From: UBA8108 sp965659285
GTDB taxonomy: Bacteria > Planctomycetota > UBA8108
DNA length: 16,797 nt
Assembly: GCA_965659285.1 (NCBI GenBank)
Contig: CBFHWB010000086.1
Location: 1 to 16,797, forward strand
Direction: 5' to 3'
The notes below the pieces were generated by a model. It was not told the DNA's origin and did not search any database. It was given only the letters and a program-made list of their open reading frames with translations. Made by a program: the position numbers and the translations under genes. Of the stretch, positions 7,629 to 15,900 are shown in pieces. Numbering within the stretch: position 1 is the first letter of the stretch; every line of letters starts with the position of its first letter.

Positions 7629-7948
7629 ACGCGATGGCCGGCTGCTCATCGTCTTCGACATAGGCTTCCTGCTTTTAGATGCCGTTGGCCTGGCAGGCTG
7701 AGAAAGCTTTTCGCAGGAGTCCCTCACCTATCAAGCCGTTCCCCGCGGCTTGGTACGGTTTACAGGAATCGGTGTTATCAAACCTGCTTTCGCCACACTG
7801 GCTGTGTAATGGCCAGACGGTCTGGCCAGGGAATGCCGTCTTATACCCAGGGAGGCTCGTATGTCGAGTTGAATACATGAAGACAAAGACAGGAAAAGGT
7901 GTGAACCGGGGGCTTTACGGCCTTGAGAATTCCGCAAGGAGGCGCGAT
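7629..7948 (+). other. 320-nt hairpin-rich intergenic region
   Basis: No gene is supported here. The stretch has three inverted repeats within 100 nt: CAAGCCG (7732-7738) with CGGCTTG (7746-7752), 7 bp and a 7-nt loop, extendable by a U-G and an A-U pair; a weak ACAC/GTGT stem around 7794-7807; and TGGCCAGA (7810-7817) with TCTGGCCA (7821-7828), 8 perfect bp around CGG. None is followed by a U-run. It could be a structured leader for the downstream genes, a small RNA or a dispersed repeat. The hairpins are seen; the function is not known. Confidence 0.4.
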
Positions 7949-8125
7949 TTGCCGAGCCCGCGTTATTACGTCAGGATGCGTCTGCTGAAGAATCTCCTGT
8001 GGATGTTTTTCATCGTGCTTCTGCTGGCAGGGTTTCTGAGTGTCTTTTGCCTGCATACCGCGGAAAGGGCGAGCAGCTCTGAACCGGGGTTTCCCAGGGC
8101 TTCAATTGAGGCGCTCGACCATTAA
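7949..8125 (+). CDS. Probable 58-residue single-span membrane protein (TTG start)
   Basis: The frame stays open upstream, but the strongest translation signal is AAGGAGG at 7936-7942, with an in-frame TTG exactly 6 nt downstream at 7949. That start gives 58 residues: a short basic lead (M-P-S-P-R-Y-Y-V-R-M-R), one hydrophobic helix at about 12-34 (L-L-K-N-L-L-W-M-F-F-I-V-L-L-L-A-G-F-L) and a polar tail of about 24 residues. The basic-then-hydrophobic order suggests the tail lies outside the cytoplasm. The gene ends 39 nt before the WD40 lipoprotein start, so the two are probably cotranscribed. Alternative starts are ATG 7877 and ATG 7976, which lack a comparable ribosome binding site. I recognise no homologue, so it could still be spurious. 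Confidence 0.5.
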   Translation: MPSPRYYVRMRLLKNLLWMFFIVLLLAGFLSVFCLHTAERASSSEPGFPRASIEALDH

Positions 8126-8164
8126 AGAGGGGGCTTGTTCTGGTATCTGAAAAGAGGTGCTGTT

Positions 8165-9136
8165 TTGTCAGTAAGGAGAAGTAGCCGGCTGTTCGCGCTG
8201 GTTGTAATACTGCTTTGCGGTGGTTGTGGGGATCCAACCCCGGAAGTGATAAGCGAAGCTGAGCACACGTTGCTCGGGCCGAATCGCCAGGTCCATTCAG
8301 TTTCTTTCAGCCACGATGGCCGGCTGGTGGTCTGTTCAGGTCGAGGCATCCGGGTCTGGGAACCGGGCACGGGATTCGATGGAATTTCTCACCTTGGCGA
8401 TCGAAAGCCGGTTTACAGCGTCTCCTGCAGCGTGGGTGGTTCCCTGATGGCGAGCGCGGGAGGGGATGGTGTCGCCACGCTGTGGGATCTGCGAACTGAG
8501 GCCGAGGGGTTTTGTCTCAGCGGCCACAGGGGGTGGATCCATGATGTCACGTTCAGCCCGGACGATCGTTTCGTGGCAAGCGCGGGCTATGATGGAACGG
8601 TAAAGCTCTGGGATACCGCTTCGGGCACTGAGAGGGCGACGCTTTCCGGTCATTGCAAGGCGGCCAGGTGCGTTGTTTTCAGTCCGGATGGCACTCGACT
8701 GGCGAGCGGCGGCAGCGACAGGACCGTCGTGATCTGGGATCTCGTAAAAGGCGAGCAGCTCCAGGCGTTCGATGGCTACGATGATGGCATCAGGTCGCTG
8801 GCCTACAGTCCGGATGGTGCGCGGCTTGCCGTAGCGGCCGGCGGTCGATCAGTGGTCATCCTGGACGCGCACACCGGCGGTATTCTTTTTTCCCCGGCTG
8901 ACAGGGACAGGCGGATCACCGCCCTCGCCTACAGTCCTGGCGGGGAGCTTCTTGCGGCAGGTACGCGAGATGGAAGGGTTCGCCTCCTGGATCCACGGGA
9001 TGGCCGACTTCGTTTCCTCATCGATGGACACGATGGTGGAATTACGGATCTGGCCTTCCGCCCGGATGGAAAAAGGCTGGTTACCAGCTGTTCTGAAGGG
9101 GCTGTAAAGGTCTGGAACCTTGGAGGGCGATATTAA
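8165..9136 (+). CDS. WD40-repeat lipoprotein, seven-bladed beta-propeller
   Basis: A 323-residue protein with a lipoprotein-type leader: basic M-S-V-R-R-S-S-R, a hydrophobic run, then L-C-G-G-C, with Cys21 as probable lipidated residue (the lipobox is atypical, Cys at -3). Seven WD40 repeats follow, starting near residues 44, 84, 126, 168, 210, 252 and 294, each with an S-P-D-G-type turn and ending W-D, W-E, L-D or W-N. The last six are spaced exactly 42 residues apart, enough for one closed propeller with no other domain. Such propellers are protein-binding scaffolds. TTG 8165 is chosen because AAAGAGG (8151-8157) lies 7 nt upstream and the leader then begins with its basic segment; TTG 8135 is an in-frame alternative adding 10 residues. 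The partner is unknown; the small membrane protein 39 nt upstream is a candidate. Confidence 0.85.
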   Translation: MSVRRSSRLFALVVILLCGGCGDPTPEVISEAEHTLLGPNRQVHSVSFSHDGRLVVCSGRGIRVWEPGTGFDGISHLGDRKPVYSVSCSVGGSLMASAGGDGVATLWDLRTEAEGFCLSGHRGWIHDVTFSPDDRFVASAGYDGTVKLWDTASGTERATLSGHCKAARCVVFSPDGTRLASGGSDRTVVIWDLVKGEQLQAFDGYDDGIRSLAYSPDGARLAVAAGGRSVVILDAHTGGILFSPADRDRRITALAYSPGGELLAAGTRDGRVRLLDPRDGRLRFLIDGHDGGITDLAFRPDGKRLVTSCSEGAVKVWNLGGRY

Positions 9137-9240
9137 ACCAGCAGAACACCTTGTCAGGCCAGGGAACTCGCCGGGCGTCATTAAATTGTTTTCCGGCTAT
9201 TCAGGCCTTACTCTTATGTCCTTGGGTCAAATCTATTTAC

Positions 9241-9277
9241 GAGTGCCTGGCTACGGAGTCATTGGCTCCAGGTGCTC
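9241..9277. repeat. 10-bp hairpin between the WD40 and the modular surface protein genes
   Basis: GAGTGCCTGG (9241-9250) can pair along its full length with CCAGGTGCTC (9268-9277), ten pairs including two G-U wobbles, around a 17-nt loop. It sits in the 251-nt spacer between two plus-strand genes. There is no U-run directly after it, so a terminator is possible but not shown. The rest of the spacer has only a 9-nt direct repeat, TTCAGAAGG (9336-9344 and 9373-9381), the second copy including the next gene's ribosome binding site. Confidence 0.35.
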
Positions 9278-9387
9278 ACGCCGCCTGTTGTTTTCAAGAC
9301 CGTTCAGCGAGCCTTAAAGTACCGCCCCGGGCCTGTTCAGAAGGCTTTTCGATTTTCACCCTGCTGCATTGCTTCAGAAGGACGATT

Positions 9388-12300
9388 ATGTTTCGAAATA
9401 GATGTACCTGGTTTTCCATCGCGTTGATTTCTGTTCTTGCGATGGCCGCTCCACAGGTTCTATCCCAGGGCTTTGTCGATAACTTCAACCGTCCCGACCA
9501 GGATGGTCCTCCGGAAGATTGGACCGCCTTCAGGGGAGAATGGACGATTACAGATGGCTCCCTGGTGGGGGAGTCCAGCGATTTCGACAACAACCCTCTG
9601 CGCGAGGCGTGGATCTGGGCAGGGCAGCCACCCGTGGAGCTGTCCTCCGACCTGGAGCTCTCCTTCGACATGAATTTTCTGACCGACTCCAATGTAGGAG
9701 ACCGAAACGGCCGTCACGCGGGCGTCTTTTTTTGCTCATCGAGACCGACCCACCGCTGGGACAGGGCGGGGGGAATCAACGGCTACTGCCTTGACTGGAT
9801 AGACCGTGTTGAAGATCGAGGTATTCGTCTCGTGCGGATTGACGGTGGAGACCAGACGGTTCTCAGAAACGCCGGAGGAGAGTTGCGGAGCCCGCCCCTT
9901 CACTGGAGGGTGGCGCTCGATGCCGCTACGATCCGGGTCTGGGGAGATGATGAGCTCATCATGGAGGTTGATGACGATCGCTACCGCGGCGGCCATCTCG
10001 GATTCTGGGTTTGGAGCAACGGGACCCGGGTCGCCTATGACAACGTGATGACCGGGGATGCGGCTCTTCTTCCACTGGCAGAGGAGCGTACTGTCCGGCT
10101 TCAGCCCGGGGTCGATGGCGAAGACACCGCGGCCTTCTATTTCACGGCGCACCGGGAAGCGGGCGCGCCGGGTAACACGATCGTGTTCTCGCTTGATGGG
10201 CAGGAAGGCGATGAAAACGCGCTCCTGATGGCATGGGGACGCGTGCCGACAAAAAACGACTACGACCTGGCAGCCGATGCTCGCGGCCAGGCCGACCAGC
10301 GGCTGGTGATCCCTTTCGCACGTGATGACCTCGCCTATGTCGTTCCATACGCAAAGAGAGGCGGGGGAGGGGAGGGAAATGGATTTAATTCAGTCACTTT
10401 GCAGGCAGAGCTACCAGGTCTTCTTCTCGACGGATTGTCGGTGGAGTCCGCCTCCAGGCCTTCCCCCGGGGGATCCGCAGGCAGGGTTACCACCTCAGTC
10501 TTCGGGGCCGGCTTTACCGCAGAGACCAGCTTTCTTTTTTCAGGGCAAGCTGGAGCAGGAATCACTGTTGTTGAGACGCAATTTGTTTCTTCGAGTCACG
10601 TTCTGCTGACCCTGGAATTGGGGGGACGGACCCTCCCGGGCTTCTACCAGCTCCAGGCCGGCAATGGGGACGTAGACAGCGCCCAACTGCAAGATGCCTT
10701 CCTGGTGACGGGAGAGAGCGCTCCAGGAGTGCTCGAAGTGAGCCTGATCGCTGCGGGGGAGGTCCGGCCTTTTCGTTCGCGTCCATTACAGGTTCGCTAC
10801 AGCAACAGTGGTGGAGGCGTTCTCGCGCCGCGTTTACTTCGGATCCATCCGCCCGCGGGAGTCCGGCTCAAGCTGGCTGGTGACTACGCGTTCGCTCCTC
10901 CTGATGTGCCGGTTGATATCCTGACAGTCAACTCCGTGGGGTATCCCGGATCCCTTCCACCAGGCGCCTCCGGTGTACAGAATCTTGTCTATAGGGTGTT
11001 CTCCATTCCCGATCCCGGGATTGAGGGATCGGAGCAGATGGAGTTTACCGTTGAGGAGCTTTCTCCCCAGGGTGATGACGCGCTTTGCCTGGAGGCCGGA
11101 GTCGTTCGCTGTCCAGGCTTGCTTACGATGCCGGTTGTAGATGGATTAGATTCCGCCGACTGGGCCAGGATGGGGGACGTATTGGGAGAGAGTCTTTCTG
11201 ATTTCATCTCATCCCTTGGGGAGCTTTCGACCCGGGTCGCTCTCCGCGGGGGCAATCCAGCCTCCGTCTCGGAGGCTCTCCGGCTGGCCGCGCACACGGC
11301 CTGGACCCTGGAGGATCCGGGCAACCATTTCAGCGCTGCGGTCTCCGGGGTTTTGCGTGATTCTTTTGGAAATCCACTGGCTGAGGTCAGCGTGGCTGCG
11401 GTTCGCGGGGCCGAACGAGCGTGCGCCGTAACGGGCGCATCGGGTTTCTTCGTGATCGAGGGGCTCCAGGGCGGCCCTGGCGTCTACCAGTTCGAGGCGG
11501 AGGGCTTCAGCCTGAGCGCGACCGGGTCTGTCGACGTCGGTGGAGAGGCATCGCTTGGCAATGTCGTGGCCGTCGGCCAGGCGAACAACTCTCCCTTTGA
11601 GTGTGAAATTTTCGCAGACTCTCTACAGGTGGCGCCATTGACCACGTCCCCAGACCGCCTGGTCTCCGCGGCCAGCGTTTCCGTAGAGATCATTATCCCC
11701 ATCGACCCCAACTACAAGTCCGGCACCGCGGGGCAATCCACGGTCAGGGAGGTCGACCTTGGCGAGATTGTTCCCAATGGCAAGGATCTTTCCGGTGTGC
11801 AGGCGAATGTCTGGATTCCGTACGCGGATGATGGAGTCGTCAGCCAGGAGTTTGATGGGCGGACTATTGTCTACGAGATCACCTTTGAGAATGATGAGAG
11901 CGCCAACGGGGCCGCGCAGAAGGTTGATGTGTTCGACTGCCTGCCCCCTGAGCTCGACTGGACGACGGTCCGCTTCCTCGGGGCCGGCGTTGACGATGAT
12001 TACGATTGCACCAGCAATACCGGGATCTCGAGCGTCGGAAGCTTCAATACAGAGGCGGAATGTCTTCCCGACTCAGGAGGCATGACCGGGAACGCTCGTT
12101 TTGATATCGACCTTCAAGCGGATCCAGATGTCGATGTGAAGATTCTCTGTGAGCAGGATGAGAACCTCCTGTCCTGGCAGTTTATCTCGCTCCAGGCCGG
12201 CACCCAGGTGGAGTTAGATGATGACGAGCTGGGCTTTCTGCAGCCTCATATTTCCGGGACATCCACTGGAGAGGCCTGGGTGCAGTTCTCGGTGGAGATC

Positions 12301-12903
12301 AAGAATCAAAAGGACGCGCTGGCTCCCGGAACCCTGATTCGAAACGATGCGACGGTCGTTTTTAAAGATCTCGTTCCACCGGAGTCTCAATGGGAAGGTC
12401 TCGATTGCGAAGGCGATGGAGGAGCCGCCGGGATGGGGGGAGATGACGACCCCGTCTATGTGCTGACGACCGAGCCCGTCTACCACATCATTCCACAGGA
12501 GAACTATTTCCCGGATGGCTGCGACAATGGCGTCGATGATGACCTCGATGGCCTCGAGGATTGCGACGACGACGATTGCGATACCGACGAGTCCTGCAAT
12601 CCCGTTGGGCCCCTGACGACCTTCCGTCGAGGCGATTCTAACAATGACGGGGGGACTGATATCTCAGATGCCATCACGCTCTTCGGCTACCTGTTTCTTG
12701 GAGCCACCGCTCCTCCCTGCGATGATGCCGCGGATGCCAATGATGATGAGGGCGTTGACATCTCCGATGGGATCTTTGTTCTCTATTTTCTGTTTCAGAA
12801 TGGCCCAGCGCCCGAGGCGCCCGGCGCGTTCCTGTGTGGCGCGGATCCGACCGCGGACCCGAATGGCGACAATCTTGGCTGCGACGATTCGGTCTGCCAG
12901 TAG
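9388..12903 (+). CDS. Large secreted modular protein with lectin-like, IPT-like and dockerin-like domains
   Basis: A 1171-residue exported protein; residues 1-27 are a signal peptide ending V-L-S-Q. Modules in order: a concanavalin-A/DUF1080-like domain (about 29-224: D-N-F-N-R-P, W-T-I-T-D-G-S-L-V-G); an IPT/TIG-like domain (about 348-442: G-R-V-T-T-S-V-F-G-A-G-F); an uncharacterised segment to about 640; a carboxypeptidase-regulatory-like beta domain (about 651-730); a DPND-type domain opening D-P-N-Y-K-S-G at 773-779 with Y-E-I-T-F-E-N and L-D-W-T-T inside; a D-N-G-V-D-D-D-L-D-G-L-E-D-C acidic motif (about 1046-1059); and a dockerin-like tail with two calcium loops (Asp1083-Asp1094 and Asp1116-Asp1127). 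The ATG is preferred over upstream in-frame ATGs because GAAGGA (9377-9382) lies 5 nt before it and a signal peptide follows. Probably a cell-surface glycan-binding or adhesive protein; no catalytic residues were recognised. It converges with the kinase gene. Confidence 0.88.
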   Translation: MFRNRCTWFSIALISVLAMAAPQVLSQGFVDNFNRPDQDGPPEDWTAFRGEWTITDGSLVGESSDFDNNPLREAWIWAGQPPVELSSDLELSFDMNFLTDSNVGDRNGRHAGVFFCSSRPTHRWDRAGGINGYCLDWIDRVEDRGIRLVRIDGGDQTVLRNAGGELRSPPLHWRVALDAATIRVWGDDELIMEVDDDRYRGGHLGFWVWSNGTRVAYDNVMTGDAALLPLAEERTVRLQPGVDGEDTAAFYFTAHREAGAPGNTIVFSLDGQEGDENALLMAWGRVPTKNDYDLAADARGQADQRLVIPFARDDLAYVVPYAKRGGGGEGNGFNSVTLQAELPGLLLDGLSVESASRPSPGGSAGRVTTSVFGAGFTAETSFLFSGQAGAGITVVETQFVSSSHVLLTLELGGRTLPGFYQLQAGNGDVDSAQLQDAFLVTGESAPGVLEVSLIAAGEVRPFRSRPLQVRYSNSGGGVLAPRLLRIHPPAGVRLKLAGDYAFAPPDVPVDILTVNSVGYPGSLPPGASGVQNLVYRVFSIPDPGIEGSEQMEFTVEELSPQGDDALCLEAGVVRCPGLLTMPVVDGLDSADWARMGDVLGESLSDFISSLGELSTRVALRGGNPASVSEALRLAAHTAWTLEDPGNHFSAAVSGVLRDSFGNPLAEVSVAAVRGAERACAVTGASGFFVIEGLQGGPGVYQFEAEGFSLSATGSVDVGGEASLGNVVAVGQANNSPFECEIFADSLQVAPLTTSPDRLVSAASVSVEIIIPIDPNYKSGTAGQSTVREVDLGEIVPNGKDLSGVQANVWIPYADDGVVSQEFDGRTIVYEITFENDESANGAAQKVDVFDCLPPELDWTTVRFLGAGVDDDYDCTSNTGISSVGSFNTEAECLPDSGGMTGNARFDIDLQADPDVDVKILCEQDENLLSWQFISLQAGTQVELDDDELGFLQPHISGTSTGEAWVQFSVEIKNQKDALAPGTLIRNDATVVFKDLVPPESQWEGLDCEGDGGAAGMGGDDDPVYVLTTEPVYHIIPQENYFPDGCDNGVDDDLDGLEDCDDDDCDTDESCNPVGPLTTFRRGDSNNDGGTDISDAITLFGYLFLGATAPPCDDAADANDDEGVDISDGIFVLYFLFQNGPAPEAPGAFLCGADPTADPNGDNLGCDDSVCQ

Positions 12904-12924
12904 CTGTCGCCCTTCCTGGGAGTT

Positions 12925-15900
12925 CTATTTTTCTGTCGCCTCGGCAACCAGCCGGATTCCCGCATCGTGCTGGACCCTTGAGGCCGGGCGTCCGAAGCGG
13001 GTCGATGTGTGGAACAAGTAATCGTCGGCGGTTCCATACCAGCCGCCTCTGAAGGAGACGTAGCCGCCAATCGTGCGGCTGGTCGTCGGTTCGAGGACGG
13101 AGCCCGCCATGTCGCGTACGCCGTAGACGCTTTCATCGTTTGGAAAGACACCCCGCGATTCTGGAAAGAGGAAATCTCTCAACCGGGAGCTCTCTGAGCG
13201 GCAGAAGCTGCCGACAGGCTGCTCTCCCCAGACATGGGTTCTGCCGTCGACTCCGCGGGCGGCCTTTTCCCATTCCAGGTCGGTCGGGAGCCGGTAGGTG
13301 AACCCGTCGGACCGGCTTCCGGTATACCAATGGGCGTATTCGAGAGCCGCGAGCATCGAGATTCCACAGAGGGGGCCGTTTACGGGCACCACACTCCGCC
13401 TTCCCCAGTCGCCGCTGGCCGTGCGTCCGAACAACGCCTGTCCATTGTAGTGTGGAATGAGCAGGACACGGGACCTGCTACCCGCAAGCCCTTGTGTTGT
13501 CAGCTCAGATCGGTCCGCCAGAGGTTCGATCGTACCTTTATCATCGGTGCGGCCCAGCACCTCCGCATCATTGAGAAACCGCAGGTAGTCTTCAAAGCTG
13601 ACCTCGAGTCTTGAAATGAAAAACCCGGGCAGTGAATACCAGAAGGGCTCGAGGTTCTGCCTGGCCTGGGACTGGTCGTCGCCTCCGGCGAAGAAGGTTC
13701 CGGCGGCGATATAGACGAAGCCCGCGGGCAGCTTTTCCGGTATGCGCGCCGCCACCTCAGCCGTCGATCCCGGCACGACGATCGGTATTTTTACAGGTGG
13801 GCGGCCTTCGAGCTCCAGCACGACCAGGTAGCTGCCCCTGGGTAATTTTATCGAGTCGCCTTTCTCGATCGGTGTCATTCCAAGGAGGTTGTCCGGACCC
13901 GGGGAAAGCGGACTCCCGGCGAAGGTGAAGCCCAACTGGTAGTGGATGTTGAGCAGCCGGCCGGGCTTGAGCCCTGCGGCGACCTGCGGCAGGAGATCTC
14001 CTGGTTTTGTGGTCCGGCTCGCGGGGAAGGGGGTCCAGGTGACCGACTCTTTCTCGCCTGAGCGGAGCACCTGCACAGTGATGGAATTTCCCGCTGCCAG
14101 CTTGCCAAGCTCGACAGCAAGTTCCGTTCTTGACCGTACGGGCTTTCCGCCTATGGCCAGGAAGCGGTCGCCGGGAGCGAAGCGATCTTTTCCCTCCTGG
14201 AACTGCGCCGCGTAAAGCTCCAGGTCATGGATGGCCTCGAATTCGAGGACTGCCCGGTCAAGGAGCTGCTCCTCGGGAAGAGGTCCATCCCTTTGGGGAT
14301 GAAAGGGGAGCGGGAGAAGGTGAAACTCGTGTTCAACATAGCGATAGAGGTAGACCTGCGCTCCGGCGGGCTCCGTCCGTACCGTAATCGACAGTGACTG
14401 GTTTCTTGACGGTTCCTCAATAAAGGAGGCGGCCGGCAGCAGCCTGTCTCGTTGCCGAAGGCCCTGGCGTCCCCGGTTGGCATAGATCTCTTCCGTGTTT
14501 TTCCTGATCCTGTCAAGCAGAGCCTTCTCATCTTCGGGCGCCTCCTGGCCGGCTTCAAAGAGCTGCCGGAGCGCGGCGGCGAATTCGGTGTCCAGGTGGG
14601 AGCGGGTGTCGGTGAGGTCCCGGCGGCTTTCGAAAAGCGCGCTCGTTCCCGGATGCCAGGCGGGGAGCCAGCCCTGGTGCCTGCTGTTCTGCAACTCCCA
14701 GGCGTCAGCGTCGCTCTGCAGCTTCCTGGACAGCGCGAGGTAGTTTTCCTGGTGTCTTTCCGCCTGGTCGAGCTTGCCGGCGCTTCTCTCCACTCGCCGC
14801 AGCCGGGTTTCCCGGATGCCGGCCTGCCAGGTAAGAACGGCGATGACCGTGGAGATCAGCAGCAGGGCGGCGATGGAGAGGATCCCGGTCCGGTGCTTGC
14901 GGGAGAACTTCTTCAGCTTGTAGCTCAGGGTGGGAGGGCCTGCGAGGACGGGGTCGTGGACAAGGTAACGCTGGATGTCTTCGGCCAGCTCGCCGGCTGA
15001 CTGGTAGCGCTGGCTCCTGTCCTTGTCGAGAGCCTGCATGGCGATCCAGTCGAGATCCCCTCGAAGCCGTCGTTCGAGTGACGCGGGAGTCAATCCAAAG
15101 GCCTGGCAGAGCTTCTCCTTTCCGGCAGATTCAGCCAGGCGCTGGCTGGGCTCGGCCGGATCCACCTCGCAGATCAGCCACTTCATCTCGGTATATCCTC
15201 CGCCCCGCAGCGTCTCCGAGTCAAAGGGCAGCAGGCCGCAGATGAGTTCGTAGAGGATGACCCCGAGCGCGTAGACATCTGTCCTGGTATCAATGCCCGC
15301 CGGCCCCATCTCGGCCTGTTCGGGGCTCATGTATTCCGGCGTTCCCACCATTTGCCCTGCCTCTGTTTCGAGGGGCTTGTCGGTGAGGCGCTGGTCCATG
15401 GAGCGGGCGACGCCAAAGTCGATAATCTTCACCACAGGCTTCCCGCCTTCGTTGCCTACTATGATGTTCGATGGCTTCAGGTCACGGTGGATGATTCCCT
15501 TCTGGTGCGCGTGCCGGACGCCGTCACAGACCTGCAGAAAGAGCTCGAGCCGTTTTTCCAGGCCGAGCTTTTCTTTTTCGCAGTAGCGCTTCAGCGGCAT
15601 CCCCGGGGCGTATTCCATGGCGAAGTAGGGATTGCCATCCGGGGTCGTGCCGGCGTCGAAGACCTTGGCGATGTTGACGTGGTTCATGAGCGCGATCGCC
15701 TGGCGCTCCGCCTCGAAGCGTACGAGGAACTCCTCGGAGGTCATCCCGCTGCGTACGAGCTTCAGGGCGACCTGGCGCTTGATCGGTTCGGTCTGCGCCG
15801 CCAGGTAGACAATGCCCATGCCTCCCTCGCCAAGAGGACGCATGAGACGATAGGGGCCAATCTCGAGGGGGTGCTGGGGGGGGGCTGTCTGTCGGCCGGC

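Noticed and set aside
7679..7948. Upstream extension of the 58-residue membrane protein to ATG 7679 or ATG 7877
   Set aside because: Neither ATG has a good Shine-Dalgarno, the extra sequence would run through the hairpin cluster, and AAGGAGG is ideally placed for TTG 7949.
8135..8164. TTG 8135 as start of the WD40 lipoprotein
   Set aside because: Possible, since a GA-rich stretch precedes it, but it puts ten residues before the basic segment of the lipoprotein leader, and TTG 8165 has better spacing to AAAGAGG.
9151..9387. Extension of the modular surface protein by 79 residues
   Set aside because: It would bury the signal peptide inside the protein; ATG 9388 has its own ribosome binding site and begins the signal sequence.
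12520..12600. GAT/GAC-rich stretch suspected as a simple repeat
   Set aside because: It encodes the acidic D-N-G-V-D-D-D-L-D-G motif before the dockerin-like tail; codons vary and it is not a tandem DNA repeat.
12904..12924. Shared terminator between the convergent surface protein and kinase genes
   Set aside because: The gap is 21 nt and offers only a 3-bp CCC/GGG stem, too weak to call.
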